Below, in pieces: positions 23,115-33,100 of a stretch of 64,000 bases of DNA (its first letter is position 1; each line of letters begins with the position of its first letter). The stretch lies in assembly GCA_964017185.1 (NCBI GenBank), contig OZ024869.1:62944931-63008930 (forward strand). Reading direction: 5' to 3'. The notes below the pieces were generated by a model that saw nothing but the letters and a program-made list of their open reading frames with translations, had not been told where the DNA came from and ran no database searches. The DNA is from Rugalucina vietnamica. Taxonomy: Eukaryota; Mollusca; Bivalvia; Lucinida; Lucinidae. A program made the translations under genes and the position numbers.

Positions 23115-23482
23115 CCAAACTACTAATAAATTCATGAATAAACCTTTGGTTAACAGACACTGAACGGAATACACGTTTATGGTATAACTACTGAAGATAT
23201 ATAATATATTGCATGGTATGTAATATGAAACGATCAGAAGCTGCATTCATATTGTAACTACTTTTTGATTGTTGACAGAGCAGCCTCACAATACTAGTTG
23301 ACAAATTGTCATTTTGTGACAATTTTAAAGGTATTTTTATCTGTGTACGCATTAAATCGTAAACTGTTTGCGTACCGCTGATTTTTACTGCGTACATGGT
23401 ACGCACAGGTCTGATATTTCTATGTGTACAGGGCGAAAAATCGTTCGTACATACGCAGTACGCATCGTTATCTATTTCGCTG
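22433..23482. mobile_element. DNA element Z, 1.05 kb, inserted in LINE L copy 3
   Basis: Ends CAGTGATGTAGATAA and, on the other strand at the right, CAGCGAAATAGATAA. It is flanked by GTATA at 22,428-22,432 and 23,483-23,487; joining the flanks restores the LINE frame (GTVYIGCPTCADD). Subterminal TACGTA/GCGTAC-rich motifs occur on both sides. There is no transposase frame. A 5-bp target duplication with CAG ends leaves the superfamily open. A SINE sits inside. Confidence 0.7.
22831..23108 (+). mobile_element. tRNA-derived SINE (copy 1)
   Basis: The head resembles a tRNA: A-box TGGCTGAGTGG at 22,843-22,853 and B-box GGTTCGCGCC at 22,906-22,915. The body carries GAGACAAGCCATGTTCTGCT and a 3' part AAAGGGACGTAAAACTGAAT, ending in about 37 A. 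A perfect 11-bp duplication AATAAACCAAA flanks it (22,820-22,830 and 23,109-23,119). A diverged relative lies at 32.4 kb. It is transcribed by RNA polymerase III in known families and depends on a LINE for movement. Confidence 0.9.
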
Positions 23483-24945
23483 GTATACATTGGATGCCCA
23501 ACATGTGCGGACGACATTGCCCTGTTGGCAATGACCCCGGAAGAACTTCAAATCATGATTTATGAAGCTCTCAACTATTCAAAGAAAAATTGATATCAAA
23601 TTCATCCAACGAAATCTAACGTGGTTGACATATCCATATATAAACTTAATGAAGATCTAAAGTGGTTCCTTGGTGAAAATCCAATACGTCTCTCTGAAAG
23701 AGCTATACATCTCGGAATAACAAGAGCTGAGAAAGGGGAATCAGTTTTTAATGTTAACGACAGAATAAGTTTAGCAAGAAGAACTTCATATTCTCTTATG
23801 AACACCGGACTACATGGTACCAACGGCCTAAGCCCTGAGGCTTCCTACGTCATCTATAGAGCATATGTGTTACCGCGTCTTCTTTATGGACTTGAGGTAC
23901 TTAGTCTCACTCAGGGTCAGTTGGACTTACTATCCAGATACCATATACAAACTTGATGTAATATACAGTCATTACCACAACGTACAGCCAGTGCTGCAGT
24001 GTATATGCTCCTAGGGGGCTCTCCCTTTGGAAGCAGAGCTTCATAAGAGACTTTTGAGTCTACTAAACAGTGTTATAACCAGTGACAACGAGTGTCTTAG
24101 GGGCTTAATTCAAAGACAACTGGCATGTGCATTCAACATCCAAACTAGTTTCTTTTACATTGTGAGTGACATCCTAAAGATGTATAGATTGCCATCTCTA
24201 ACCCAGCTTGTGTGTAAAGAATATAGTAAACTTCAATGGAAACATATATATGTAAATGCAGTGAATAAATTTTGGCTTAAGAGATTCATTAGTGAAATAA
24301 AAACCAAATCAACCCTGAAATATCTCCTAGTTGAAAATCTGAGGATTGGTTCAGCACATCTAGTGTGGCGCAGTCTAGATCCCACGGTCGCGGATGTGAG
24401 AAAGGGAATCACCAAAGCAAGGATCCTGACAGGAACCTACCTACTGCAGACAAACAGACACAAATTCAGCGGTGGAACAGTGGACCCAGTGTGCCGTCAT
24501 GGTTGACTTGAAGATGAAGACCTGCTACATGTTCTGGCCCGATGCCCAGCTTATTTCGACATCAGAAGCCATACCGTAAAAGATCTAAAAGACATTATTG
24601 TTAGAAAAACAAACCTTCATACTTGGTCCAGTTATGCCAAGACTGGACAACTATCCTAAAGACATTAGTGTGTGCGGAAGTTCTTGTCAAGGCGTTACCT
24701 GCTGTTCAGGGTTCAGAAGACGAGATTGAACGCATATCTAGAGACTGTTTCCATAAAATTCACATAAGAAAACTCCAATTAGACAATCTTGATGGTTCGG
24801 GAAAAATGGTTGTCCACAGAGGCTAACTCCATTGTATATAGAGTTGTAGATAGTTTGAGTTCCAAAGACATTTGTTAGTAACTACTTTACTCTTGCCAAC
24901 GCTGTTAAAAAGGAGAATACATACAAAAGGAAAGGAAAGGAAAGG
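23483..24945 (+). mobile_element. LINE family L, copy 3, third fragment and 3' tail
   Basis: It encodes IGCPTCADDIALLA, then (after stops) a region like copy 1: NDRISLARRTSYSLMNTGLH, YVLPRLLYGLEVL and ARILTGTYLLQTNRHKF, ending at a remnant of the Cys/His motif (CRHG-stop-LEDEDLLHVLARCP). Several stops and shifts occur, including TGA near 23,591 and 24,504. The 3' end is a GGAAA repeat at 24,918-24,942, where copy 1 has GAACA, showing that the tail motif differs between subfamilies. Confidence 0.85.
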
Positions 24946-25044
24946 CATTATTTAATAATAACTAGTTAAACAATGTGCCGATTAAAAATTATGTATCTTA
25001 TATCAACTAAACAGAAAGCTCAAGGGACCCATGAGTTTAAGACC

Positions 25045-25620
25045 TACTGTCTGAACACCATCTTTTAGAAACTGCTTTTTTTCAAAATCTCACTTTTGTG
25101 AAACACTACAAGAAAAATATGACTATGTCATCTTTTTGCAACCCAAAAGTCGTAAAAAGTGCTGCAAAAATTTTGAAAATCAGTTCACTAGTAAAATAAT
25201 TATGCCCAAAAATTATTTTGAATAGGCTTTTTTGCATGTGCAAGGGAGGTAATCCATACACCTGAAAACTGAAAATCAATCGAATCTGTGGAATAATTTT
25301 ATGAGTTTGGTGCTCAGTTATGCATACCATACAATTTTGTTTTGGTTTGGTGCATTTTAAATGAAAAATAATCAATTTAGATTTTTTTTTTCGGGAAAAT
25401 AGTTACTTCCCTTGCTGACATTTTTACAATGGAAAAAGCCTTATCCAAAATTACTTTCTGGCATAATTTTTTTATTTGTTAACTGATTTTAAAAATTTTT
25501 GTGCAACTTTTTAGGACTTATGGAATGCAAAATGGTGACATGGTCATATTTTTCCTGAGGGTTTTCAGAAAAGTGAGATTTTGAAAAATGCAGTTTCTGA
25601 AAGATGGTGTTCAGACAGTA
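25045..25620. mobile_element. Fold-back MITE F2
   Basis: The inverted arms are about 220 bp: the left starts CTGTCTGAACACCATCTTT at 25,047 and the right ends with its complement at 25,618. TA lies on each side, giving a TA target as in Tc1/mariner-type MITEs. The arms diverge by several percent. Its right edge falls on the terminal TAG of an inverted X copy, so it seems to have landed at the TA of that terminus. Confidence 0.75.
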
Positions 25621-25660
25621 GTTGCAAAACCTTAGGCTTACTCCACTATATGTTCCGTTG
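25619..25660 (-). mobile_element. Family X, inverted older copy X4 (end fragment)
   Basis: TAGTTGCAAAACC at 25,619 onward, then ACTCCACTATATGTTCCGTTG, is the complement of the X right end (compare CGTAGTGGAGTGAGG and CGCAACTA of X2). The copy continues beyond X2 at 26,207-26,283. It is split by the X2 insertion and bordered by F2. Confidence 0.65.
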
Positions 25661-26197
25661 TAGACTCAGACCTTCAGCTGTTATTTAGAATCTCCATGCA
25701 TGTTTACACAAAAGCATTCCGAATGTGTCATACAGCCTCAGTGCCAAGCGTGTACTAACCGGTCAAAAAAAGTTTTACTTTACACATCAAATTTTGAAAC
25801 CCGAAATTCACTGTGAAAAACTAAATCCCGCTCACCATCACTTCGCATACTGTTCAGAGATATCAAATTTTCTCTCCAGGTGATGTTCCATAAGAAAAGT
25901 CTCTGATTTCCTGCTTAAAATCCATAATTTCTGTGAGATTTACACGTTCAGCTAGCTCGTTTGCTCTCATATTTTTACGCGACGCTAAGCCAATCAGAAA
26001 GAAGCTCTCCATGCTCACGTGACAAAGTGCGCACCGTGACGTCAAGGCACACACGTGAGGTCAACAAGGTCAAGTTCGGATGCACTGACCACGTGTCAAC
26101 CATATGTAATCCTGTTTTTTTCAATCGGAAATTGTTTTGATCAAATAGAACCATCAAGGTCCGCAACGGAACGTAGTGGAGTGAGGTTTCGCAACTA
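25661..26197 (+). mobile_element. DNA element family X, compact copy X2
   Basis: 537 bp from TAGACTCAGACCTTCAGCTG to GAGTGAGGTTTCGCAACTA. It is flanked by GTTCCGTTG (25,652-25,660) and GTTCCATTG (26,198-26,206), a 9-bp duplication with one difference. It is inserted into the inverted X4 copy. About 300 bp of its sequence is shared with X1, including ACAAAAGCATTCCGAATGTG and TTCTCTCCAGGTGATGTTCC. It holds TGACGTCA-like and CACGTG motifs near 26,010-26,100 and no coding region. Confidence 0.85.
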
Positions 26198-26206
26198 GTT
26201 CCATTG

Positions 26207-26283
26207 CAGACCTTGATAGTTCAACTTGATCAAAATGATTTCCAATTGAATAAAAAAGATTACACATGGTTGACAACCCGGAA
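26207..26283 (-). mobile_element. Family X, inverted copy X4 (continuation)
   Basis: CAGACCTTGATAGTTCAACT onward is the complement of X sequence just inside its right end (compare GAACCATCAAGGTCCGCAAC in X2). The far end (expected GAGTCTA) was not seen, so X4 is truncated or diverged past 26,283. Confidence 0.65.
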
Positions 26284-26491
26284 GGTGTAATCACATGCAC
26301 TACATAATAGGTGAATTTATGTTGTAGTTATTTTTTTTATTTTTTTTTTATTCAAATTAAAATAGTGGTCCTCTTTATAAATCCTGCTAACCGTGCCCCT
26401 GGGGGGCGTCCTGGAAAAAACATAAAACAATCCCAGATCACAAGGCCCAGAGCTTTCATATTTTGTATGTAGCATGTAGCAATGTATAGTG
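26284..26491. other. Spacer before composite element H1
   Basis: Contains a T-rich run (26,330-26,352) and TTATAAATCCTGC at 26,375-26,387, which recurs exactly at 29,820-29,832 on the far side of H1. TAGTGGTCCT occurs at about 26,364 and 26,491. No gene is seen. Confidence 0.4.
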
Positions 26492-27673
26492 GTCCTTTTT
26501 AGTTCAACTGCATGAAGTGCATAGAGCTATCGCAGTCACCCCGGGCGTCCACGTTCCTGTGCGCGTGCGCGTCACACTTGCGTTAAAGTTTTCTAGAAGT
26601 CCATATCTTGACAACCACTCATCAGAAAGCATTCATACTTGGACCATAGATACCCTGTAGGATTAGCTTTCATTCTATGGCATCGAACGCCTGTGGGTGG
26701 GGCTGGAGGTTAAAATCTAGAACACCTTTAAAAATGGCCAATCTTGCGTTAAAGTTTTCTAGAAGTCCATATCTTGACAACCACTCATCAGAAAGCATTG
26801 ATACTTGGGCCACTGACACCCTGTAGGGTCGGCTTTCATTCCATGGCATTGGATTCCTGGGTGCATACCAGGGGTAGGGGCTAGAGGTTAAAATCTAGAA
26901 CACCATTAATAATAATGGCTTTTCTGTGAATATAGTATTCTAGAAGTCTATATCTTGAAAACCTTTTATCAGGGGGCTTTCATACTCGGACCATAGGTAC
27001 CCTGTAGGGTTGAGTCTCATTTCATGGCATCGGATCTCTGGGTCCATGCCTAGGGGGTGGGGCTAGAGGTTAAAACTAGAACACTGTAAAAAATAGATGT
27101 AATGCTGGGTAACTTTTACAAGGAGTCCATATCTTGACAACAACTTATCATAAAGCATTCATACTTCATACACTTTAGGTTCCATGACATCAGACCTCTG
27201 GGTCAGAGTCAGGGGGGTGGGGCTAGAACTCCTTGCATTTTTTTTTCTTTTTATTTCTTAATAGAAACAACTTAGGAAGATGGTTGGTCATTCATCTTTT
27301 GACTTTGCGACACTGACTTGTGTGTCATGATGGTAAGGGTCGGTTGACCTACTTTCCATGGTTCAGTGATTTTGCCTTATATCTTGACACTCAATTAATA
27401 TATTTTCTTACTTCTTTCAGATTATGAGTGAGTATGACCAGGCCTTTGACCCCAATATACTTATAAGTCACTGTGACCTAATTTTAAGGTTCAGTGATTT
27501 TGCCTTATATCTTGACACTCAATTACATAGTATATTTTCATACTTTTTTCAGATTATGAGTGAGTATGACCAGATCTTTGACCCCAATATACTCATGATG
27601 AGAACATCTCTTATATCTGTAAACAAGAATTCTTATCTTACTGTAATGCACCTATTATGCCAATGAACTACAG

Positions 27674-28176
27674 CCCCTTTCACTCGAGTTTGCCGTTTGA
27701 GCATTTAGGTCAGTCAAGTTTGTTCACTCGAGTTTGCCGTTTGTTTGTAAATCAGGTAACTTTTTATTCTATTTTAGAACTGAAACAGTGTCCCAGGTGC
27801 CAGGTGTTCATAAAATATATTCAAAAGGTAATGATGTCACCTCTTCTGATTTCAAAACATTGTAACTGTTTGGTTTAAGCACATTTTTATTTCAAAATTC
27901 TTTGCACAACATATACAATGCATATATTAAGAGCACACATTGAAACAGGATGGAGACAAAAGCAGAGTTTTATCAATTTAAGCAGTTACCTGATTGGTAT
28001 CTACATGGCAAAAGTTTGCCGTTTCAAAGGTCATTTAGTTTGAAACTGTCACTCAAATCAGCAGATCAATCGATCCAGATGTCTTTGTGGACAATATGAA
28101 AAGAAACTCAGATCTTCAGAACACATGGTCTTTTTGTGTGATGCAAATGCTCAAACGGCAAACCCGAGTGAAAGGG
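27674..28176. mobile_element. Short inverted-repeat element within the H1 array
   Basis: Ends CCCTTTCACTCGAGTTTGCC (left) and GGCAAACCCGAGTGAAAGGG (right) are inverted, extending through TTTGAGCAT. The left end is partly duplicated (CACTCGAGTTTGCCGTTTG occurs twice). The interior is AT-rich and non-coding. No clear target duplication was found. Confidence 0.65.
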
Positions 28177-28788
28177 TGCATGATTAACACCTACAGTCTT
28201 TAGCTACATTTACCTGTATTTTGCTCATTTTCTTTACCTCAACAAAATACTAAAAATGTTATTTTTTGGTCAAATTTAATTTTTGAAAAACAAAATTCAA
28301 TTAACTTTTTCCCCTCTTTAAAGCTATAGCCTTACATTTTCTGTACAATTTAAAAACTAAAATTTCATAAATTATCCATTGTTTTGAATGTGGTATCAGA
28401 TTACATTTTAATGACCAAGCAGATATCAGACTCTGGCCACTACAGGATTTTATTGCCATAATTATACAGAGTGAATCAATGTCACCTGTTATCAGCAGGA
28501 AGCCACACAACCGCACTTCCTTATCTAACCACAGTTAGCACCTAGTTTTTAGGGTAACCGCACTTAATTTTATAAGAGAATGTTCTCAGCATGTATAGGT
28601 CACTGTGACCTAATTTCATGGTTCAGTCACTTTGCCTTATAACTCGGCACTCAATTGGTTTATGAACAAACTTCTTTCACTCTATGTTTGCGTATGACAA
28701 GACCTTTGACCCTAAAGATTAGTAATCCTAGGTCATTATGACTAATTTCACGGTTCAGTGATTTTGCCTTATATCTCAGCACTCAATT

Positions 28789-28979
28789 GAGTCCTCCGTC
28801 AAACCACCCATCATTAGTATTCATTTTATATTGGCCATTCATATCAGCACATTAGCTAACGGTTAATGACGGCTAGAGACAAACAAACCAACACGTGATT
28901 TTTACAGGTAAATACAGGTGCAAAAACACAATGTTTGTCTAAGGAAATAGGTGTGGGCGTGGTTATACCTTGCTGGCGG
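28789..28979. mobile_element. Small MITE in the H1 array, 7-bp target duplication
   Basis: TCAATTG of the array unit is present on both sides (about 28,782-28,788 and 28,986-28,992). The insert begins AGTCCTCCGTC and ends TGGCGGAGGAG. The short inverted ends and 7-8-bp duplication suggest a hAT-like MITE of about 190-197 bp. Boundaries are uncertain by a few bases. Confidence 0.5.
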
Positions 28980-29998
28980 AGGAGTCAATTGGTATATGAA
29001 CATACTGTTTTCACAGTATGTTTGCATATGACAAGACCTTTGACCCTGAAGTATTCCTAGGTCACTGTGACCTAATTCCACGGTTCAGTGATTTTGCCTT
29101 ATATCTCGACACTCAGTTGGTATTTTTTCTTACTTCTTTCAGATTATGAATGAGTATGACCAGACCTTTAACCCAAACATACTTATAGGTCACTATGACC
29201 TAATTTCATGGTTCAGTGATTTTGCCTTGTATCTCGGCACTCAATTGGTATATGAACAAACTTCTTTCACACTATGTTATCGTATGACAAGACCTTTGAC
29301 CCTAAAGTAGTCCTAGGCCTTATGACCTAATTTCACGATTCAGTGATTTTGCCTTATATCTTGACACTCAATTCGTATATGAACATTCTACTTTCACGAT
29401 ATGTTTGCGTATGACAAGACCTTTGACCCTAAAGTATTCCTGGGTCACTGTGACCTAATTTCATGGTTCAGAGACTTTGCCTCATATCTCGACACTCAGT
29501 TGGTATTTTTTCATACTTCTTTCTGATTATGAGTGAGTATGACCAGATGTTTAACCCAAACATACTTATAGGTCTGTGTGAAATAATTTCACGGTTCAGT
29601 TACACATGTACATGTATTTTGCCTTGTATCTTGGCACTCATTTGGTATATGAAGACACTTAAATCTTAGGTAGTTAGCTTTCATGGTTCAGCGATTTTGT
29701 CTTATTGCATCAAGGCAAAGAGATGTATGAGCATAATGCTTTGGGTTACAGGTTGGGTTTGGCCTTATGTTTGACAAAGGTCAGAAGCAGTCAAGCACGA
29801 TGTCCTGCGACAGCTCTTATTATAAATCCTGCCAATAAAATGGCCTGTACTTGTTGACTCTCAGGTGAGCGATCGTTGCCCTTGGGCTACTTGTTATACA
29901 TACTTTCTGATCACCCCACATACTATTATTTCTTGTTACAGGTACCTGTTCTTCAATTTTGATTGTCTTATAATACATGTATTTTGTTTTTCCTGCAG

Positions 29999-30108
29999 GG
30001 ATGGTTGAAGTCACTAAGAAAGCAGAAGGTTAACACTTTTTTCCATCTAACGGATGGTTCTTGTCAGACAGGCCTACAGGTTGTTTCAGACTCACAGACC
30101 TGTCCTAG
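29999..30108 (+). CDS. NARS2: NARS2 exon, OB-fold start
   Basis: Acceptor TTTTTCCTGCAG, donor GTAACA. It encodes [20 protein letters not shown] and then LQVVSD, matching the GWIRSVR and HVNDGSSLE region of the anticodon-binding domain. It starts in phase 0 and ends after two bases of a codon. It lies 179 bp downstream of element H1. Confidence 0.9.
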
Positions 30109-33100
30109 GTAACACAGTCTTTGTGAAAAGTTCAGGTCTGCCAGACAAAACCAGCGAAATTTCATTATGTCTGGCAAAAAACTCATTCTGCTAGACATAT
30201 GTCCTCTGAAAATTGCCAAGATTATAATATAAAGACAAGGGTAGTTGTCCTGCAAAATAAGCTTGAAATTTTGGATTTTATCCAAAGTTTGTCTTTAATA
30301 TCATAAGAGGTACTTCACAATTTGTTATAAAATGTTGAGGTCTTACTACAGAGAATCATGCCAGACACAAGATTGATATTTGAAATTCAGGTTTTTCTTG
30401 ACCATGACATGGCTATTTTGCAGTGACCTGTCCTATGGAAGCAGTGTAACAGTAAAAGGTAATCTCGTCCCCAGCCCAGCCAAAGGTCAAAGGTTAGAAC
30501 TACAAGCCAAGGATGTACAGGTGCATGGATTCTGTGATGGAATGGTATGTAAAGATACAGTTGATAAGCAAAATCAAGTAATGGTATACATGAATGTGTT
30601 TAGGTCCCTCACACATCAGGCACAACATAGTCTCCGGCCTTGTCACAGTCGGTCCTTGTCAGCAGTTTGCCTAGTAAAATTGTCATGGGATCTTCGATTG
30701 AAGTGTTATCGGAAATACAGGAAAAGCCTGGAATCACACACATGATCCCTGGTTAAAGTGGTGGGTGTCTTAACAACTACACCTATGAACATAATTTAAA
30801 TTTGCCGAAAATTTGTCTCTAAGATACATATGAGCATGGTAGTTTGGTAATAAAAATAAAACTGAGATCCTTTATAAGAGCAAGTGAGCATATTAATGAG
30901 AAAAGGGATGGGCCATACCGTGGTTTCGGCTACTTAAGCCTCTTCAGTGACCCTTTAAATTTGGCAAAATGGAGCCAAAGTGAATTGGCCTTCAGGAAAT
31001 AAGTGTCAACCGAAAATTATTGGCATATCAATAGGTTGGTTCCTGGGCATCCCTGAAGTGGCTCATCATGATAATTATTTTGTTGACTGTTTGGCCACTA
31101 AATGAATTATAGTGTGTTTCCTAGTGTCTGATATTTGTTTCTTGCATATATTTCGCAACTGTTTAAATGTAGATTAACTATTTTTTTGACACAATTGAGC
31201 ATTTATTTGTCGCAAAATGTGCAACAAAAATTTTGAAAATCAGTCAGGAAATAAAAAAGTTTTTTGTCAAAAACATTTTTGAATGGGGATTTCCTGTATA
31301 AAAATCTCATGGAAGGGAGGTAAATATTTTCCCGAAAAAAAAAATTTAAATTCTTAGTATTCCATTAATGATGGCTCAAATCATTATAAAATGACGCAAA
31401 TCACGGCCACCAATACAGCTCTTTCATAGCAAAATGCAATGATAATAACAAGAGAACACGAAGTCGCTTACACGTTTCGAACTCCCCAGCTGCATAGTGG
31501 GAAGTACCGCAAATGAATTTATTATCATTGCATTTTACTATCATCGGAAAGAGCTGGATTGGTGGCCATGCAAATGATATACGTGCAACAAACTCTTGTT
31601 GATCAAGTAAAGATTTTAGAAAAATATGGTTTTTCATGATCATCGATTATGATCTCACTTGCCAATGCAAAATCCCTATTCAAAATTCAATAAGGCTGTT
31701 AAAACTTTCTCTGCTCACCCACTCAAAAGTTTTGCTGCTCCTATTATGACAAATTAAGAAAAAGATTTTGACATGAAAAAAAATTCCTATCATCCTCCAT
31801 ACAAAAGTTCTCTGCGAAAAACCATTATCAGAGGCAAGGTTTAAGGCTTTAATGTTATTATTGAACACTTTGAGCAGAATGATTTGTAGATTTTTTTCTT
31901 CTATGCAGGAGTTCCCATTCAAATACAGAGGCACAGTTGGGGCAGATTATTTGCGAGGATTTCCCCACCTGCGCCCCAGGATGGACTACAATAGTTGTCT
32001 ATTAAGAGTGAGGAATGCTGCCTCTATGTCTATTCACAAATTTTTCCAGGTAAACTTTTTAATCCGGTAATTTTCGCGAGAACTTAATTTTCGTGAATAT
32101 TCGCGAATTCGATGCCTCGTGAATTCAATGTTCTCACTAATAAAGTATTTCTATAAGCCATAAAGACTGCAAGAGCACTTGTTCGCAAATTCAAAACCTC
32201 GCGAATAATTCGGAAATAGAAAATTCGCGAAATAAAAGTCACTCAAAAATGTCCAGATTTACAGTACTCAGTTTGTGAAATACTAGAGAGTGCACACATG
32301 ACTTCCTTCTATCCATTAGCACTACAGAGATCTGAAACTCATCTCAGACTCTCTGTTATTATTGACTCTTATATTGTATTGTTGTAATTTCTCAAAATGA
32401 TCATAGGCAGTCCCCTTGGCCATGTGGTTTCTTTAAGGTGCTTAATTATTTGATCAACTCACTGCTGTGTCTGATATGGGTTCCAGCCCCACACAGGGCA
32501 CATGCGAGACAAGCAAAGTTCTGCTTGAGGGTGTGCCAAGTGGTTTTTCATGGGGTTCTACCATTTTCTCCCCACCTACTGATTGACCCATCTCATATGA
32601 ACTGAAATAAACTTGAAAGGGATATAAAACTGAATAAACAATGAATGATCATACATGTAATAGGGAAATGTATTTTGTAGGAGAAAGGTTTTATCTTTAT
32701 TCACACGCCTATGATAACATCCAATGATTGTGAAGGGGCCGGTGAAGTATTTACTGTAAAGGTAAGTACTACATGTATATAGTTTCTGGAGCAGTTTATC
32801 ACACTCTGAAAATTTCATGAATATAATTTGAGCCTTCGCATGGGAAAACCAACAATCTGCATAAGCGAAAACAAAGTTACTGCGTTTGTTTTTGCTACAC
32901 GGATAGTACAATCCCTCTTCTTCTTAAATGCGAAATTTCAAGTTTCTAGACTGCTTCTGTGACTGGTTAGGCTGGTTTTTGTCAGACCTGGTCAGAAACC
33001 CAAGTTGTTGGTTTTGTCATGCACAGGCTCATTTATTGTTGAGGTTTTAGGCACTGGTTGTTAGCATCAGAGTGACAAGACCCTACTAGTGACAACAACT

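Larger units (their letters stand above)
27290..29640 (+). repeat. 128-bp tandem array with AGGTCA palindromes (in H1)
   Basis: Units read GGTTCAGTGATTTTGCCTTA, a TATC-TGACACTCAATT block, TATGACCAGACCTTTGACCC and a palindrome. AGGTCAnnnTGACCT is exact at 28,597-28,611, 29,059-29,073 and 29,187-29,201. GGGTCACTGTGACCT lies at 29,442-29,456, and one-mismatch or decayed versions lie at 27,468, 28,725 and 29,315. Neighbouring sites are 127-128 bp apart. Confidence 0.9.
26492..29820 (+). mobile_element. Composite tandem-repeat element H1
   Basis: It shares its start (GCATAGAGCTATCGCAGTCA), middle and end with H2 at 40,973-43,134, in the same orientation. From the left: a GC-rich head, about four 165-180-bp units (TCCATATCTTGACAACCACT...), then a 128-bp tandem array, then an end with CTGCGACAGCTCTTA. 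The head-core-tail plan resembles non-autonomous bivalve elements with central tandem repeats, often linked to Helitron-like transposition; that link is an inference. The array is interrupted by at least two smaller elements. Confidence 0.7.

Noticed and set aside
26375-29832. Target duplication TTATAAATCCTGC around H1
   Set aside because: The 13-bp repeat is exact, but homology between H1 and H2 starts about 105 bp inside it, so it cannot be tied to H1 insertion.
29840-29880. NARS2 first exon with donor at CTCAGGTGAGC
   Set aside because: The preceding bases give no open frame resembling the expected presequence and contain a stop; the match to a donor is probably chance.
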